In this document: positions 18,416 through 27,869 of the stretch, piece by piece
Layout of the letters: each line of letters opens with the position of its first letter
How positions within the stretch are numbered: the stretch's first letter is position 1
DNA from: an uncultured Lachnospiraceae bacterium
Lineage (GTDB): Bacteria; Bacillota; Clostridia; Lachnospirales; Lachnospiraceae
Length of the DNA: 64,000 bases
Direction of reading: 5' to 3'
Assembly: GCA_949502235.1 (NCBI GenBank)
Contig: CATBDC010000013.1
Location: forward strand, 1 to 64,000
The notes under the pieces: generated by a model
Seen by the model: only the letters and a program-made list of their open reading frames with translations
Database searches by the model: none
Told to the model about the DNA's origin: nothing
Program-made: the position numbers and the translations under genes

Positions 18416-18530
18416 GAGACAGTTGGGGCAGTTGGGGACAGGGTAAGGGCGAATCGGGGACGGAGTAAAATGAATTTTACTCCGTCCCCGATTCGCCCTT
18501 ACCCTGTCCCCAACTGCCCCTGACTGTCTC
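18416..18530. repeat. Long GGGGAC-type palindrome between convergent ddh and metG (bidirectional terminator-like)
   Basis: GAGACAGTTGGGGCAGTTGGGGACAGGGTAAGGGCGAATCGGGGACGGAGTAAAAT and its near-perfect reverse complement. Confidence 0.9.
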
Positions 18531-18531
18531 T

Positions 18532-20460
18532 CTAGCAGATTTCTGCCCCAGCCGGCATATCTTTTTCGGGTGTTATAAGCGCAAGCCTGCCGTCTGCGTC
18601 CTCTGCGCACAAGAGCATCCCTTCAGACAGCACGCCTGCGAGCTTTGCAGGCTTTAGGTTAACAAGCACCATAACCTTTTTGCCTACCATCTCTTCCGGT
18701 GTATAATGTGCCTTAATCCCTGACACGATCTGCTTTACCTGACTCCCGATTTTCACCTGTGAACACAAAAGCTTCTTCGACTTCTTTACTTCCTCGCACG
18801 CGATAATCTCGCCTACCTGAAACTGCATTTTTCCAAATTCTTCAAAGGTAATCTCCGGCTTCGCTTCAATGTCCACAACTGCCTCGGGCTTCTCTGTACT
18901 GCCCTCCCCGTCTGACGGGCTTTCCGGTTCTTCTACAGGCGGATGCAGCTCTTCTACCTTTTTAAGCACTTCCTCAATATCCAGCCTTGCGAAAAGAATC
19001 TCCGGCTTTTCTGCTACTTTTCCATCTCCTATCTGTTCCAGAATCTTCTGGGATGTCTCCGGCATAAACGGCTCTAAAAGCCTTGCACCTGCTTTAATGC
19101 TTTCCTGCAGATTATAAAGCACTGTCTCCAGACGGTCTTTGTTCTTATCATCCTTTGCCAGCACCCAGGGAGTTGTCTCGTCAATGTATTTATTGCAGCG
19201 CTTAAACAGGTTAAATATCTCGGTAATAGCGTCTGCCACCCGAAGTCCATCCATCTTCTCATCTACAGCCTTCGGTGTATTTGAAACCACTGCCTTAAGA
19301 TCCGCGTCCACATCCCCGGCCGCACCCTTATCTGTTACTGTACCGCCAAAATATTTATTTGTCATGGAAATGGTTCTGTTAACCAGATTTCCCAGCGTAT
19401 TTGCAAGGTCCGCATTCATGCGCTCTACCATGAGCTCCCAGGTGATTGTCCCGTCATTGTCAAATGGCATCTCGTGAAGCACAAAATAACGCACTGCATC
19501 TACCCCGAAGAAATCCACCAGCTCATCCGCATAGAGCACATTTCCCTTGGACTTGCTCATCTTTCCATCGCCCTGAAGCAGCCATGGATGGCCGAACACC
19601 TGCTTCGGAAGGGGAAGTCCCAGTGCCATCAAAAAAATCGGCCAGTAAATGGTATGGAAACGGATAATATCCTTTCCTATCAAATGTAGGTCTGCCGGCC
19701 AGTTCTTCTTAAACTGCTCCGTACCCTCACCGCCGCACTCGTATCCGATCCCGGTAATATAGTTCGTCAGTGCGTCCAGCCACACATACACTACATGCCT
19801 GTCGTCAAAATCTACCGGAATTCCCCACTTAAAGGAGGTTCGTGACACGCACAGATCCTGAAGGCCCGGCAGAAGGAAATTATTCATCATCTCATTTTTC
19901 CTTGATACCGGCTGGATAAATTCCGGATGAGCGTTAATATGCTCAATCAGGCGGTCTGCATATTTACTCATTTTAAAGAAATATGCCTCCTCCTTTGCCG
20001 GCTTCACCTCCCGCCCGCAGTCCGGACATTTGCCGTCTACAAGCTGGGACTCTGTCCAAAAGGATTCGCACGGCGTACAGTAAAGTCCTTCATAGGATCC
20101 CTTGTAAATGTCTCCCTGCTCATACAGCTTCTTAAAAATCTTCTGGACCTGCTTCTCATGATAATCGTCCGTTGTGCGGATAAATTTGTCATAGGAGGTA
20201 TTCATAAGATCCCAGATGCGTCTGATTTCCCCTGCCACATCATCTACAAATGCCTTTGGCGTTGTACCGGCCTCCTCTGCCTTTAATTCAATCTTCTGTC
20301 CATGCTCGTCTGTGCCGGTCTGAAAAAACACGTCATATCCCTGGCTTCTTTTGTACCTTGCTATTGCATCCGCAAGAATAATCTCATACGTGTTTCCAAT
20401 GTGCGGTTTTCCTGATGTGTAGGTAATCGCTGTTGTAATGTAATACTTTTGCTTTTCCAT
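18532..20460 (-). CDS. metG: Methionyl-tRNA synthetase with C-terminal tRNA-binding domain
   Basis: Start trimmed to MEKQKYYITTAITYTSGKPHIGNTYE; KMSKSKGN motif; zinc CxxC pairs. Confidence 0.96.
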   Translation of the reverse strand: MEKQKYYITTAITYTSGKPHIGNTYEIILADAIARYKRSQGYDVFFQTGTDEHGQKIELKAEEAGTTPKAFVDDVAGEIRRIWDLMNTSYDKFIRTTDDYHEKQVQKIFKKLYEQGDIYKGSYEGLYCTPCESFWTESQLVDGKCPDCGREVKPAKEEAYFFKMSKYADRLIEHINAHPEFIQPVSRKNEMMNNFLLPGLQDLCVSRTSFKWGIPVDFDDRHVVYVWLDALTNYITGIGYECGGEGTEQFKKNWPADLHLIGKDIIRFHTIYWPIFLMALGLPLPKQVFGHPWLLQGDGKMSKSKGNVLYADELVDFFGVDAVRYFVLHEMPFDNDGTITWELMVERMNADLANTLGNLVNRTISMTNKYFGGTVTDKGAAGDVDADLKAVVSNTPKAVDEKMDGLRVADAITEIFNLFKRCNKYIDETTPWVLAKDDKNKDRLETVLYNLQESIKAGARLLEPFMPETSQKILEQIGDGKVAEKPEILFARLDIEEVLKKVEELHPPVEEPESPSDGEGSTEKPEAVVDIEAKPEITFEEFGKMQFQVGEIIACEEVKKSKKLLCSQVKIGSQVKQIVSGIKAHYTPEEMVGKKVMVLVNLKPAKLAGVLSEGMLLCAEDADGRLALITPEKDMPAGAEIC

Positions 20461-20529
20461 TGTATATCCTCTCCCTTCTGCAAATTTTAAATAAAGAATG
20501 TGCCTTGGCATATTCTTCTATTATAAAAA

Positions 20530-20815
20530 AAACTCCGATCCTTCCATTGCGGAAAAATCAGAGAAGACGGGATAAATCCCGTGTTACCACTTCTATTCGC
20601 CCCATGCCTCACGGCAGAAGCCTTCGCAGGTGTCAGATAAACACCTTCCGCTATAAAGGGCGGTCCCTTTGCATGCTCACATCATGGCTCACACGCACCG
20701 CTCAGAAGCCATCTTCCGTCTGCTTCCTGTCCGTCCCTCTCAGCGTATCCCGGGACTTCTCTGTAGAACCTCCGCAAACCTACTCTCTTCGTCACAGCGT
20801 TTTCTTATTTGTTTC
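20530..20815 (-). promoter_or_regulatory. T-box leader of metG
   Basis: T-box sequence AGTGGTAACACGGG with antiterminator/terminator region ending CTCCGATC..GGATCGGAGTTTTTTTT; candidate ATG specifier in GGAAGATGGCTTC. Confidence 0.88.
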
Positions 20816-20873
20816 TGTAATGAATCGTAGCACATTCTCAATGAATATGTCAAGATAGAAATATTTACTCACA

Positions 20874-20928
20874 CCTGAATCATTTTCTTAGGTTTGTGCA
20901 GTAAATGCGCAGATCTGTGAACAGTAAC
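20874..20928 (+). repeat. Partial GTTACTGTTCAC-family repeat (right half)
   Basis: actcacacctgaatcattttcttaggtttgtgcagtaaatgcgcagatctgtgaacagtaac. Confidence 0.65.
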
Positions 20929-20956
20929 AAATATACAAATCAATTTAACAAATCTC

Positions 20957-20985
20957 TTGAAAATGTCAGTCAATACTGCTATAAT
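20957..20985 (+). promoter_or_regulatory. Sigma-A promoter of PPIase/ABC operon
   Basis: TTGAAA - 17 nt - TATAAT. Confidence 0.65.
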
Positions 20986-21055
20986 GATTTTATTCACCGT
21001 AACACGTTACGTACATGTTACGCTTTAAAATTTGTAAGTAAGGAGGTGAAAAATA

Positions 21056-21676
21056 TTGAATCCTATCATGCATATTGAAATGGCAGAGGGCGGCATGATA
21101 GACATTGAATTGTTCCCGGATGTTACGTGCAATACAGTCCGCTCGGTTATCTGGCTGGCGAACCAGGGATTCTATGACGGCCGTGATTTTTACCGTGTTG
21201 TAAAAGATTTTGTACTGCAGACGGACTGCGATATACGCCGCGGGATTTATGAAACCGGCTGTGATTATATCATTGACGGGGAGTATCTGCACAGCGGTTA
21301 TACTGTAAAGCAGCCTGCTTTTGGTAAGTATATGGTCGGAATGGCAGGACATGGAAAGGACTCTAATATTTCCAGTGGTTCTTCCTTCTTTATTCAGACA
21401 AGCGCCGATAGCAGTCTTGACGGAGATTTTGCAGTAATCGGACAAGTAATTCATGGATTTGAGATTGTAGACCGAATCAATAACACACCATGCAACCAAA
21501 AGCTTTTCCGGGAAAAAATAAGCTTTCATACACCCAAAAAGCCGCAGCGTATTAAACGGCTTTGGATTGATACTTATGGGAAATTCTACGAACCGCCAAA
21601 AACAAAGAAACCATCCGAAGAATATCTGAAAAGAGAAAAAGAACTGGATAAGTTAATTGATTTTTATCGTGATTAA
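21056..21676 (+). CDS. Cyclophilin-type peptidyl-prolyl isomerase
   Basis: TTG start after RBS; NQGFYDGRDFYRVVKDFVLQ ... GSSFFIQT ... FAVIGQVIHGFEIVDRIN. Confidence 0.88.
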   Translation: MNPIMHIEMAEGGMIDIELFPDVTCNTVRSVIWLANQGFYDGRDFYRVVKDFVLQTDCDIRRGIYETGCDYIIDGEYLHSGYTVKQPAFGKYMVGMAGHGKDSNISSGSSFFIQTSADSSLDGDFAVIGQVIHGFEIVDRINNTPCNQKLFREKISFHTPKKPQRIKRLWIDTYGKFYEPPKTKKPSEEYLKREKELDKLIDFYRD

Positions 21677-21711
21677 TTTTACGCGATAAACCCTTTTGAA
21701 AGGAGAAGTTT

Positions 21712-23238
21712 ATGAAAAAAACACGTTTATTAGCATTATTACTTACTTTATGTCTGCTTTTAGCCGGCTGCAGCTCTTCAGATAATAGCAAAGAGAAAAA
21801 TGCGGACTCTGAAAGCTCTGAAAGCAAGGACAGCCTTACAATTGTTGTTCCTACGGATGTTGGCAAATTCAGTCCGCAATATACTATGACACATGCAGAC
21901 ATTTTCCTCGGCTATCAGATTTACGAGCATCTTGTACATTATGTAGACGGCGAATGGAAAGGACAGCTGGCAGACAGCTGGGAATTTAGTGATGACAAAT
22001 TAACTGTAACCTTCCATCTAAGGGAGGATGCTACCTTCCACAGCGGGGACCCGGTAACAGCGGAAGACGTTAAGTATTCTATGGATACAAATTTAGAAAG
22101 GCCGGGCATGGCTGCTAACCGCCAGAAGATCCTGGATATCTCCGTTGTAGACGACCATACGGTGTCCTTAAAATTAGCTTACCCAATGGAAAGTATTCTG
22201 TTTGAGCTTGCCACTCCTACATGGGGGATCATGAATAAAGATTACTGCGAAGAAAACGGCGAAGATGCTTTTATCAATCCGGACGGCTCTGGAGCATACA
22301 AGCTCAAAAGCTGGAATAAAGGTTCTTCTATTGAATTGGAAGCTTACGAGGACTACACCGGAGAACGAGGAAATATTAAAAATCTGAAATTTGAAATTAT
22401 TCCGGACCAGTCCACGGCAGTTATTGCTTTAGAAAACGGTACGGTCGATTTGATTGTTAATGCTACTGCGGCAAATGTAACTCTTCTTCAGGATAATGAT
22501 GATATAGAAATTACTTCCGGCCCTTCGCACACAGCAAGTAAATTATTTATGAATGTCCGCAGCGGCCAGACTGCCAATAAGGAGCTTCGTCAGGCAATTG
22601 CCTATGCCATTGACCGGACAGCCATCAATACAGTAGCCTATGAAGACCGCGGAGAGATTTCCACCGGAATTTTCAGTGATTTCATGTATTATTCCGGGAT
22701 TGATTTTTCCTATGAATATAACCCGGAAAAAGCAAAAGAACTCCTAAAAAGCTCCGGCCTTTCTGATGTAACTCTTACAATAAAAACAAGTGAAAATTAT
22801 GGAAGCGAGGTTCCCACTCTGATTCAGGAAAATCTTTCCGCAATCGGTATTGAGCTTAAGGTGGAAAGTCTTGAGTCAAGCGCACATTCCGATGATTATC
22901 TAAACGGAAATTATGAATTGTGGTATACGGCAAATTCCCAGGTTCTTCCTGATGTTAGTGAAATGATGTATGTAAATTATCACACTCCGGAAAATGTTGA
23001 TAAATATTTTGCTCCGGAAACTGATTTTATTAATGAAAAGCTTGAAGCTGCAAGACTGGAAAGTGATGCAGATAAAAAGACGGGGCTTTATGATGATATT
23101 CTAATGGATGTAAAAGACAACGCCGGCCAGTTAGATTTAGTAAATGCACCTTCGAACCTTGTATATAGAAAAGGTCTGCAGAATGTTTACCTTGACCCTA
23201 ACGGTATGATATACTGTTATCAGTATTTTAACTGGTAA
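21712..23238 (+). CDS. Oligopeptide/nickel-type ABC substrate-binding lipoprotein (SBP_bac_5)
   Basis: Lipobox LLLAGCSSS; DSWEFSDDKLTVTFHLREDATFHSGDPVTAEDVKYSMD. Confidence 0.93.
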   Translation: MKKTRLLALLLTLCLLLAGCSSSDNSKEKNADSESSESKDSLTIVVPTDVGKFSPQYTMTHADIFLGYQIYEHLVHYVDGEWKGQLADSWEFSDDKLTVTFHLREDATFHSGDPVTAEDVKYSMDTNLERPGMAANRQKILDISVVDDHTVSLKLAYPMESILFELATPTWGIMNKDYCEENGEDAFINPDGSGAYKLKSWNKGSSIELEAYEDYTGERGNIKNLKFEIIPDQSTAVIALENGTVDLIVNATAANVTLLQDNDDIEITSGPSHTASKLFMNVRSGQTANKELRQAIAYAIDRTAINTVAYEDRGEISTGIFSDFMYYSGIDFSYEYNPEKAKELLKSSGLSDVTLTIKTSENYGSEVPTLIQENLSAIGIELKVESLESSAHSDDYLNGNYELWYTANSQVLPDVSEMMYVNYHTPENVDKYFAPETDFINEKLEAARLESDADKKTGLYDDILMDVKDNAGQLDLVNAPSNLVYRKGLQNVYLDPNGMIYCYQYFNW

Positions 23239-23257
23239 GCACACGGCCTGTACAGCA

Positions 23258-23284
23258 CAGCACTCAGAGGGGCTCTGAGTGCTG
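23258..23284 (+). terminator. Intra-operon hairpin after substrate-binding protein gene
   Basis: CAGCACTCAGA/TCTGAGTGCTG; weak U tract (partial terminator or mRNA-stabilising stem). Confidence 0.55.
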
Positions 23285-23335
23285 TATTACTAAATATATC
23301 ACTTTCAAACCTTAATCATATAAGGAGGTAAGATT

Positions 23336-24268
23336 TTGACACGATATATATTAAAACGTTTACTCATGATGGTTCCCATAATTCTCATCGTATCTTTTAT
23401 CGTATTTACGATCCTAAGCCTTACTCCTGGTAATCCCGGACAAATCATTTTAGGAGCAACGGCTGAAAAGGAAGATGTTGACGCGCTGAATCATGAATTA
23501 GGCTATGACCGTCCGTTCTTAGAGCGCTATGTGAACTATATTATAAATGCATTACATGGAGATTTTGGTTTATCCTACAGCAATCAGCGGCCTGTGTTTG
23601 AGGAAATCTTTCTTGCTTTTCCTATATCACTAAAGCTGTCGCTCCTTGCTATTTTGACCGCAGTACTTATCGGTATTCCTCTGGGTGTGCTTTCAGCAGT
23701 AAAGCAGTACTCTCTTATTGATAATATCTGTACAGTGCTTGCTATGGTATTTGCCTCTGTACCAGGATTCTGGTTAAGCCTTATGCTGATTTTGCTATTC
23801 TCCCTCAGGCTTGAATTACTGCCGTCACATGGTATGGATACACCGCTGCATTATATCCTTCCGGTATTTACAATGAGCGTATCGTCCGCAGCCTCCTTTA
23901 TGCGGCTGACGCGCACCTCCATGCTGGAGACTATCCGCCAGGACTATGTACGTACAGCGCGTTCTAAGGGTGTCCCTGAAAATGTTGTTATTACCAGATA
24001 CGCTTTAAAGAACGCTCTTCTTCCCGTCATTACTGTTATAGGCTCTTATTTCGGTATTCTTCTTGGCGGTACGGTACTCACGGAATCCGTGTTTGCCCTT
24101 CCCGGACTGGGAACCCTGATTCTTCAGGCTATCCGGATGAAAAATGTTCCAATGGTGATGGGCGCCACAATCTTTCTTGCCGGTATGTTCAGTATCATTA
24201 TACTAATTACCGATATTGTATGTGCCTTTGTAGACCCTCGTGTCCGGGCCATGTATTCAAATAAATAA
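23336..24268 (+). CDS. DppB-type ABC permease
   Basis: TTG start; MTRYILKRLLMMVPIILIVSFIVFTILSLTPGNP. Confidence 0.93.
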   Translation: MTRYILKRLLMMVPIILIVSFIVFTILSLTPGNPGQIILGATAEKEDVDALNHELGYDRPFLERYVNYIINALHGDFGLSYSNQRPVFEEIFLAFPISLKLSLLAILTAVLIGIPLGVLSAVKQYSLIDNICTVLAMVFASVPGFWLSLMLILLFSLRLELLPSHGMDTPLHYILPVFTMSVSSAASFMRLTRTSMLETIRQDYVRTARSKGVPENVVITRYALKNALLPVITVIGSYFGILLGGTVLTESVFALPGLGTLILQAIRMKNVPMVMGATIFLAGMFSIIILITDIVCAFVDPRVRAMYSNK

Positions 24269-24279
24269 GGAGGTACAGC

Positions 24280-25200
24280 ATGACAGGTAATTTAAATTTA
24301 AGTAAGGAAATCCTGGCTGAATATTTCGGAGATGATGAACAGGATTTTAAGAAAAGAAATCAGATAGGCGAAGTCTGGCGCAGAATGAGAAAAAACAAAA
24401 CCGCAATGCTGGGACTTGCCGTTATTATAATCTTTGCATTACTGGCAATATTTGCCGGTTTTATCTGTGATTATGATACAATGGCAATAAAGCAGAATGT
24501 AAGTATCCGCTTACAGACCTCCTCTGCCGAACACTGGTTTGGAACTGATACATATGGCCGGGATGTATTTGCACGTGTTATACACGGCGGACGCATATCC
24601 TTAAGTGTCGGGTTTATTTCTGTTGCCATTTCTGCACTGATTGGCGGACTTCTGGGCGCCACTGCAGGATTATATGGAGGCAGGGTCGATAATATGATTA
24701 TGCGTTTTATGGATGCTATTGTTTCTATCCCAAGCATGCTGCTTACTCTTGCCCTGGTAGCCGCTCTTGGACATGGCATACGGAACCTTTTAATCGCTAT
24801 TACGATTGGGCAGATTCCTGCCTTTACCCGTGTAGTACGTGCTTCTGTCCTCTCGGTTACAGGGCAGGATTTTGTTGAGGCCGCACGCTCTTATGGAACT
24901 GGCACCTTCCGGATTATTTACAGGCATATTATTCCAAATGCCATAGGACCTATCATCGTGCAGGCGACTATGAGCATAGCAGGTACGATACTTCAGATTT
25001 CCGGTTTGAGCTTCCTTGGCATGGGTATTGAGGCGCCTGCTCCTGAATGGGGAAGCATGCTGGCAGAAGCCCGGCCGATTATGCGTTCATCGCCCCATCT
25101 GGTTATCTTTCCGGGTATGGCAATCGTATTGGCAACTCTTGCAATGAACCTTATCGGTGATGGCCTTCGCGATGCTTTAGACCCCAAATTAAAGGACTAG
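24280..25200 (+). CDS. DppC-type ABC permease
   Basis: HWFGTDTYGRDVFARVIHGGRISLSVG signature. Confidence 0.93.
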   Translation: MTGNLNLSKEILAEYFGDDEQDFKKRNQIGEVWRRMRKNKTAMLGLAVIIIFALLAIFAGFICDYDTMAIKQNVSIRLQTSSAEHWFGTDTYGRDVFARVIHGGRISLSVGFISVAISALIGGLLGATAGLYGGRVDNMIMRFMDAIVSIPSMLLTLALVAALGHGIRNLLIAITIGQIPAFTRVVRASVLSVTGQDFVEAARSYGTGTFRIIYRHIIPNAIGPIIVQATMSIAGTILQISGLSFLGMGIEAPAPEWGSMLAEARPIMRSSPHLVIFPGMAIVLATLAMNLIGDGLRDALDPKLKD

Positions 25201-25212
25201 GGAGGTATTCAT

Positions 25213-26196
25213 ATGGAATCATTATTAAAGATAGAAAATCTGACCGTGGAATATCACGCAAACCGGGAGATCGTTCACGCTGTAACAGATGTTAATTTAG
25301 AAATTAAAAAGGGAGAAAGCCTGGGCCTGGTAGGAGAAACCGGGGCCGGAAAGACAACAACTGCCCTTAGCATCCTGCGCCTCCTTCCAAACCGGACTGC
25401 AAAGATTTTATCCGGAAAAACTATTTTCCAGGAGAGGAATCTTCAGGAATTAACGGAAGAAGAGATGCGCGCTGTGCGCGGAAGCGGGATCAGTATGATT
25501 TTTCAGGATCCAATGACGTCTTTAAATCCGGTTAGTACTGTCGGCCAGCAGATTTATGAGGTATTATATTATCATAATTATGAGAATAAGAAACGGGATG
25601 AATTAAATAAAAGAGTTGATGAGCTCATGGAACTGGTGGGCATCCCCGCAGAGCGAAAAAGTGAATACCCCCATCAGTTTTCAGGCGGCATGAAACAGCG
25701 TATCGGCATCGCCATTGCTTTAGCATGCGAGCCTGCACTGCTAATTGCTGATGAACCTACTACAGCCCTTGATGTTACCATTCAGGCACAGGTTCTTGCC
25801 CAGATATCTGAATTGCGCAAAAAGCTTAATACCTCTGTGCTCCTGATTACTCATGACTTAGGCGTTGTTGCAAAAATGTGCGACAATGTAGCTATCATGT
25901 ACGCAGGTGAAATTATTGAATATGGAAGTGTTTATGACATCTATAAGGGCCGCCGTCATCACCCTTACACAGAAGGCTTATTCGGCTCCATTCCAAAACT
26001 GACTGATAAAACGGAACGGCTTAACGCCATTCCCGGGCTGATGCCGGATCCTACACGGGTGGTGCGCGGCTGCAGCTTTTTCCCGCGATGTCCGAAGTGC
26101 AGCGAAGCCTGTGCCCTGAAGAAACCGGAAGCCGTCTGGAATGGCACCCATATGCTGCGCTGCCATTTATTTGCAGATACGAGAGAGGAGGAATAA
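25213..26196 (+). CDS. DppD-type ABC ATP-binding protein
   Basis: Walker A GETGAGKTT; FSGGMKQRIGIAIAL; C-terminal oligopeptide extension with Cys motif. Confidence 0.94.
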   Translation: MESLLKIENLTVEYHANREIVHAVTDVNLEIKKGESLGLVGETGAGKTTTALSILRLLPNRTAKILSGKTIFQERNLQELTEEEMRAVRGSGISMIFQDPMTSLNPVSTVGQQIYEVLYYHNYENKKRDELNKRVDELMELVGIPAERKSEYPHQFSGGMKQRIGIAIALACEPALLIADEPTTALDVTIQAQVLAQISELRKKLNTSVLLITHDLGVVAKMCDNVAIMYAGEIIEYGSVYDIYKGRRHHPYTEGLFGSIPKLTDKTERLNAIPGLMPDPTRVVRGCSFFPRCPKCSEACALKKPEAVWNGTHMLRCHLFADTREEE

Positions 26197-26197
26197 T

Positions 26198-27169
26198 GTG
26201 TCCGAAATACTTCTTGAGACAAAAAATTTAAAAAAATATTTTCCAGTTGGTTCAAAGCGTCTGCTCCACGCAGTTGACAATGTAAATTTCCAAATAGAAA
26301 CCGGAAAAACCCTGGGTGTAGTAGGCGAATCCGGCTGCGGAAAAAGCACTCTTGGACGGCTTATCCTCCGCCTTATTGAGCCGACAGAAGGAGAAATCCT
26401 TTTTAAAGGCAAAAATATCTTGAAATATACGAATACACAGATGAAAAAAATACGTCAGGACATGCAGATCATTATGCAGGATCCTTATTCCTCATTGAAT
26501 CCGCGTATGACGGTATTTGACCTTATTGCAGATACTTTAAAAGTAAATAATACTCTAAAGACGAAAAGTGAACAGGAAAAAAGAATATTTGAGTTGATGG
26601 ATATTGTAGGCATTGCCAAAAGACTGACCTATGCCTATCCTCATGAGCTGGACGGAGGGCGCAGGCAGCGTGTCGGAATTGCAAGGGCCATTGCTTTAAA
26701 TCCTTCTTTCATTGTCTGTGATGAACCGGTTTCGGCTCTGGATGTATCTATACAGGCACAGACATTAAATCTATTGATGGACCTGCAGCGTGATCTGGGG
26801 CTTGCGTATATGTTTATTACACATGACCTAAGTGTGGTAAAACACATTTCCCACCGGATTATGGTTATGTACCTCGGACAGTCCGTAGAAGCTGCGTCAT
26901 CCGATGAATTGTTTTCAAATCCGATGCATCCCTACACCCAGGCGCTTTTAAAAGCAATTCCAATGCCTGATCCTGAATTTTACAAAAACAATGATTTGGA
27001 AATTATTAAAGGCGAGGTAGCCTCACCGATTGACCCCAAGCCCGGATGCCGGTTCGCAGTAAGATGTCCGTATGCAACGGATGCATGCACACAGCAGGAA
27101 ATTCCATTAGTGGAAAAAGCGCCGGGGCATTTTGTTGCATGTATCCATAGTCAGATGATTCAGTTTTGA
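26198..27169 (+). CDS. DppF-type ABC ATP-binding protein
   Basis: GTG start VSEILLETKNLKKYFPVG; Walker A GESGCGKST; DGGRRQRVGIARAI. Confidence 0.94.
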   Translation: MSEILLETKNLKKYFPVGSKRLLHAVDNVNFQIETGKTLGVVGESGCGKSTLGRLILRLIEPTEGEILFKGKNILKYTNTQMKKIRQDMQIIMQDPYSSLNPRMTVFDLIADTLKVNNTLKTKSEQEKRIFELMDIVGIAKRLTYAYPHELDGGRRQRVGIARAIALNPSFIVCDEPVSALDVSIQAQTLNLLMDLQRDLGLAYMFITHDLSVVKHISHRIMVMYLGQSVEAASSDELFSNPMHPYTQALLKAIPMPDPEFYKNNDLEIIKGEVASPIDPKPGCRFAVRCPYATDACTQQEIPLVEKAPGHFVACIHSQMIQF

Positions 27170-27186
27170 AAGGGAATGGTTAAATT

Positions 27187-27825
27187 ATGCCAAGCACAAC
27201 TTTTTACAATTTAAAATATGCAAAGCAAAAAGAAATGCTCGATTCTGCAATCCTTCTTTTTGCTAAAAAAGATTTTGATGAGCTGAGCGTCCGCTCTATC
27301 TCTAAAGAGCTGGGAATTACAACCGGCGCTTTTTACCGGTATTTCGGGGCAAAAGAAGAATTTTACGTTTTCATGGTAGACTATACTTTAGAACAATACT
27401 GGGAAAGGCAAAAACAGCTTATGGAAGAATCCGGACATCCGGTGAGTATGCAGGATGTTTTTGAAAAAGACCCTGTGCAGGCAGATTTCTGGAAAAATTT
27501 TTACCGTTCATCTTTAGAGATTCGTTTAAAATATTATTTTAGGACAAAGGATAATCCTCTTTACAAACGTAAGCTGCAGGATATCTGTGCACTTAAGATG
27601 GCAGACACCTATAGCCAGGAGGAAAAAGAGGTGGCCGCCTTTGCCGTTTCTGTTCTTCAATATGTAGTTACCAGTTTTAAATACTTAGAGCATCGGAATT
27701 TCGATGATGAAGAAATGTTTCAGGTTCTTAATAAGATGCTGTTAAATGGATTCAAACTGGGAAAGCCAGAAGAGGAACCTCATCTTGAGCACCAGTCACC
27801 CGTTTCCGGTGATTTTGATGAGTAG
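27187..27825 (+). CDS. TetR family transcriptional regulator
   Basis: HTH DELSVRSISKELGITTGAFYRYFGAKEEFY. Confidence 0.88.
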   Translation: MPSTTFYNLKYAKQKEMLDSAILLFAKKDFDELSVRSISKELGITTGAFYRYFGAKEEFYVFMVDYTLEQYWERQKQLMEESGHPVSMQDVFEKDPVQADFWKNFYRSSLEIRLKYYFRTKDNPLYKRKLQDICALKMADTYSQEEKEVAAFAVSVLQYVVTSFKYLEHRNFDDEEMFQVLNKMLLNGFKLGKPEEEPHLEHQSPVSGDFDE

Positions 27826-27830
27826 ATAAA

Positions 27831-27860
27831 GGCCGGGGTATTTTAAAGAATACCCCGGCT
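27831..27860. terminator. Bidirectional terminator between convergent genes
   Basis: GCCGGGGTATT / AATACCCCGGC. Confidence 0.8.
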
Positions 27861-27869
27861 CTGTTAAAA

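Noticed and set aside
20460-20858. 132-aa plus-strand ORF
   Set aside because: Antisense to the metG T-box leader; explained by RNA structure.
20990-21529. 179-aa minus-strand ORF
   Set aside because: Antisense to the cyclophilin-type PPIase; composition typical of a shadow ORF.
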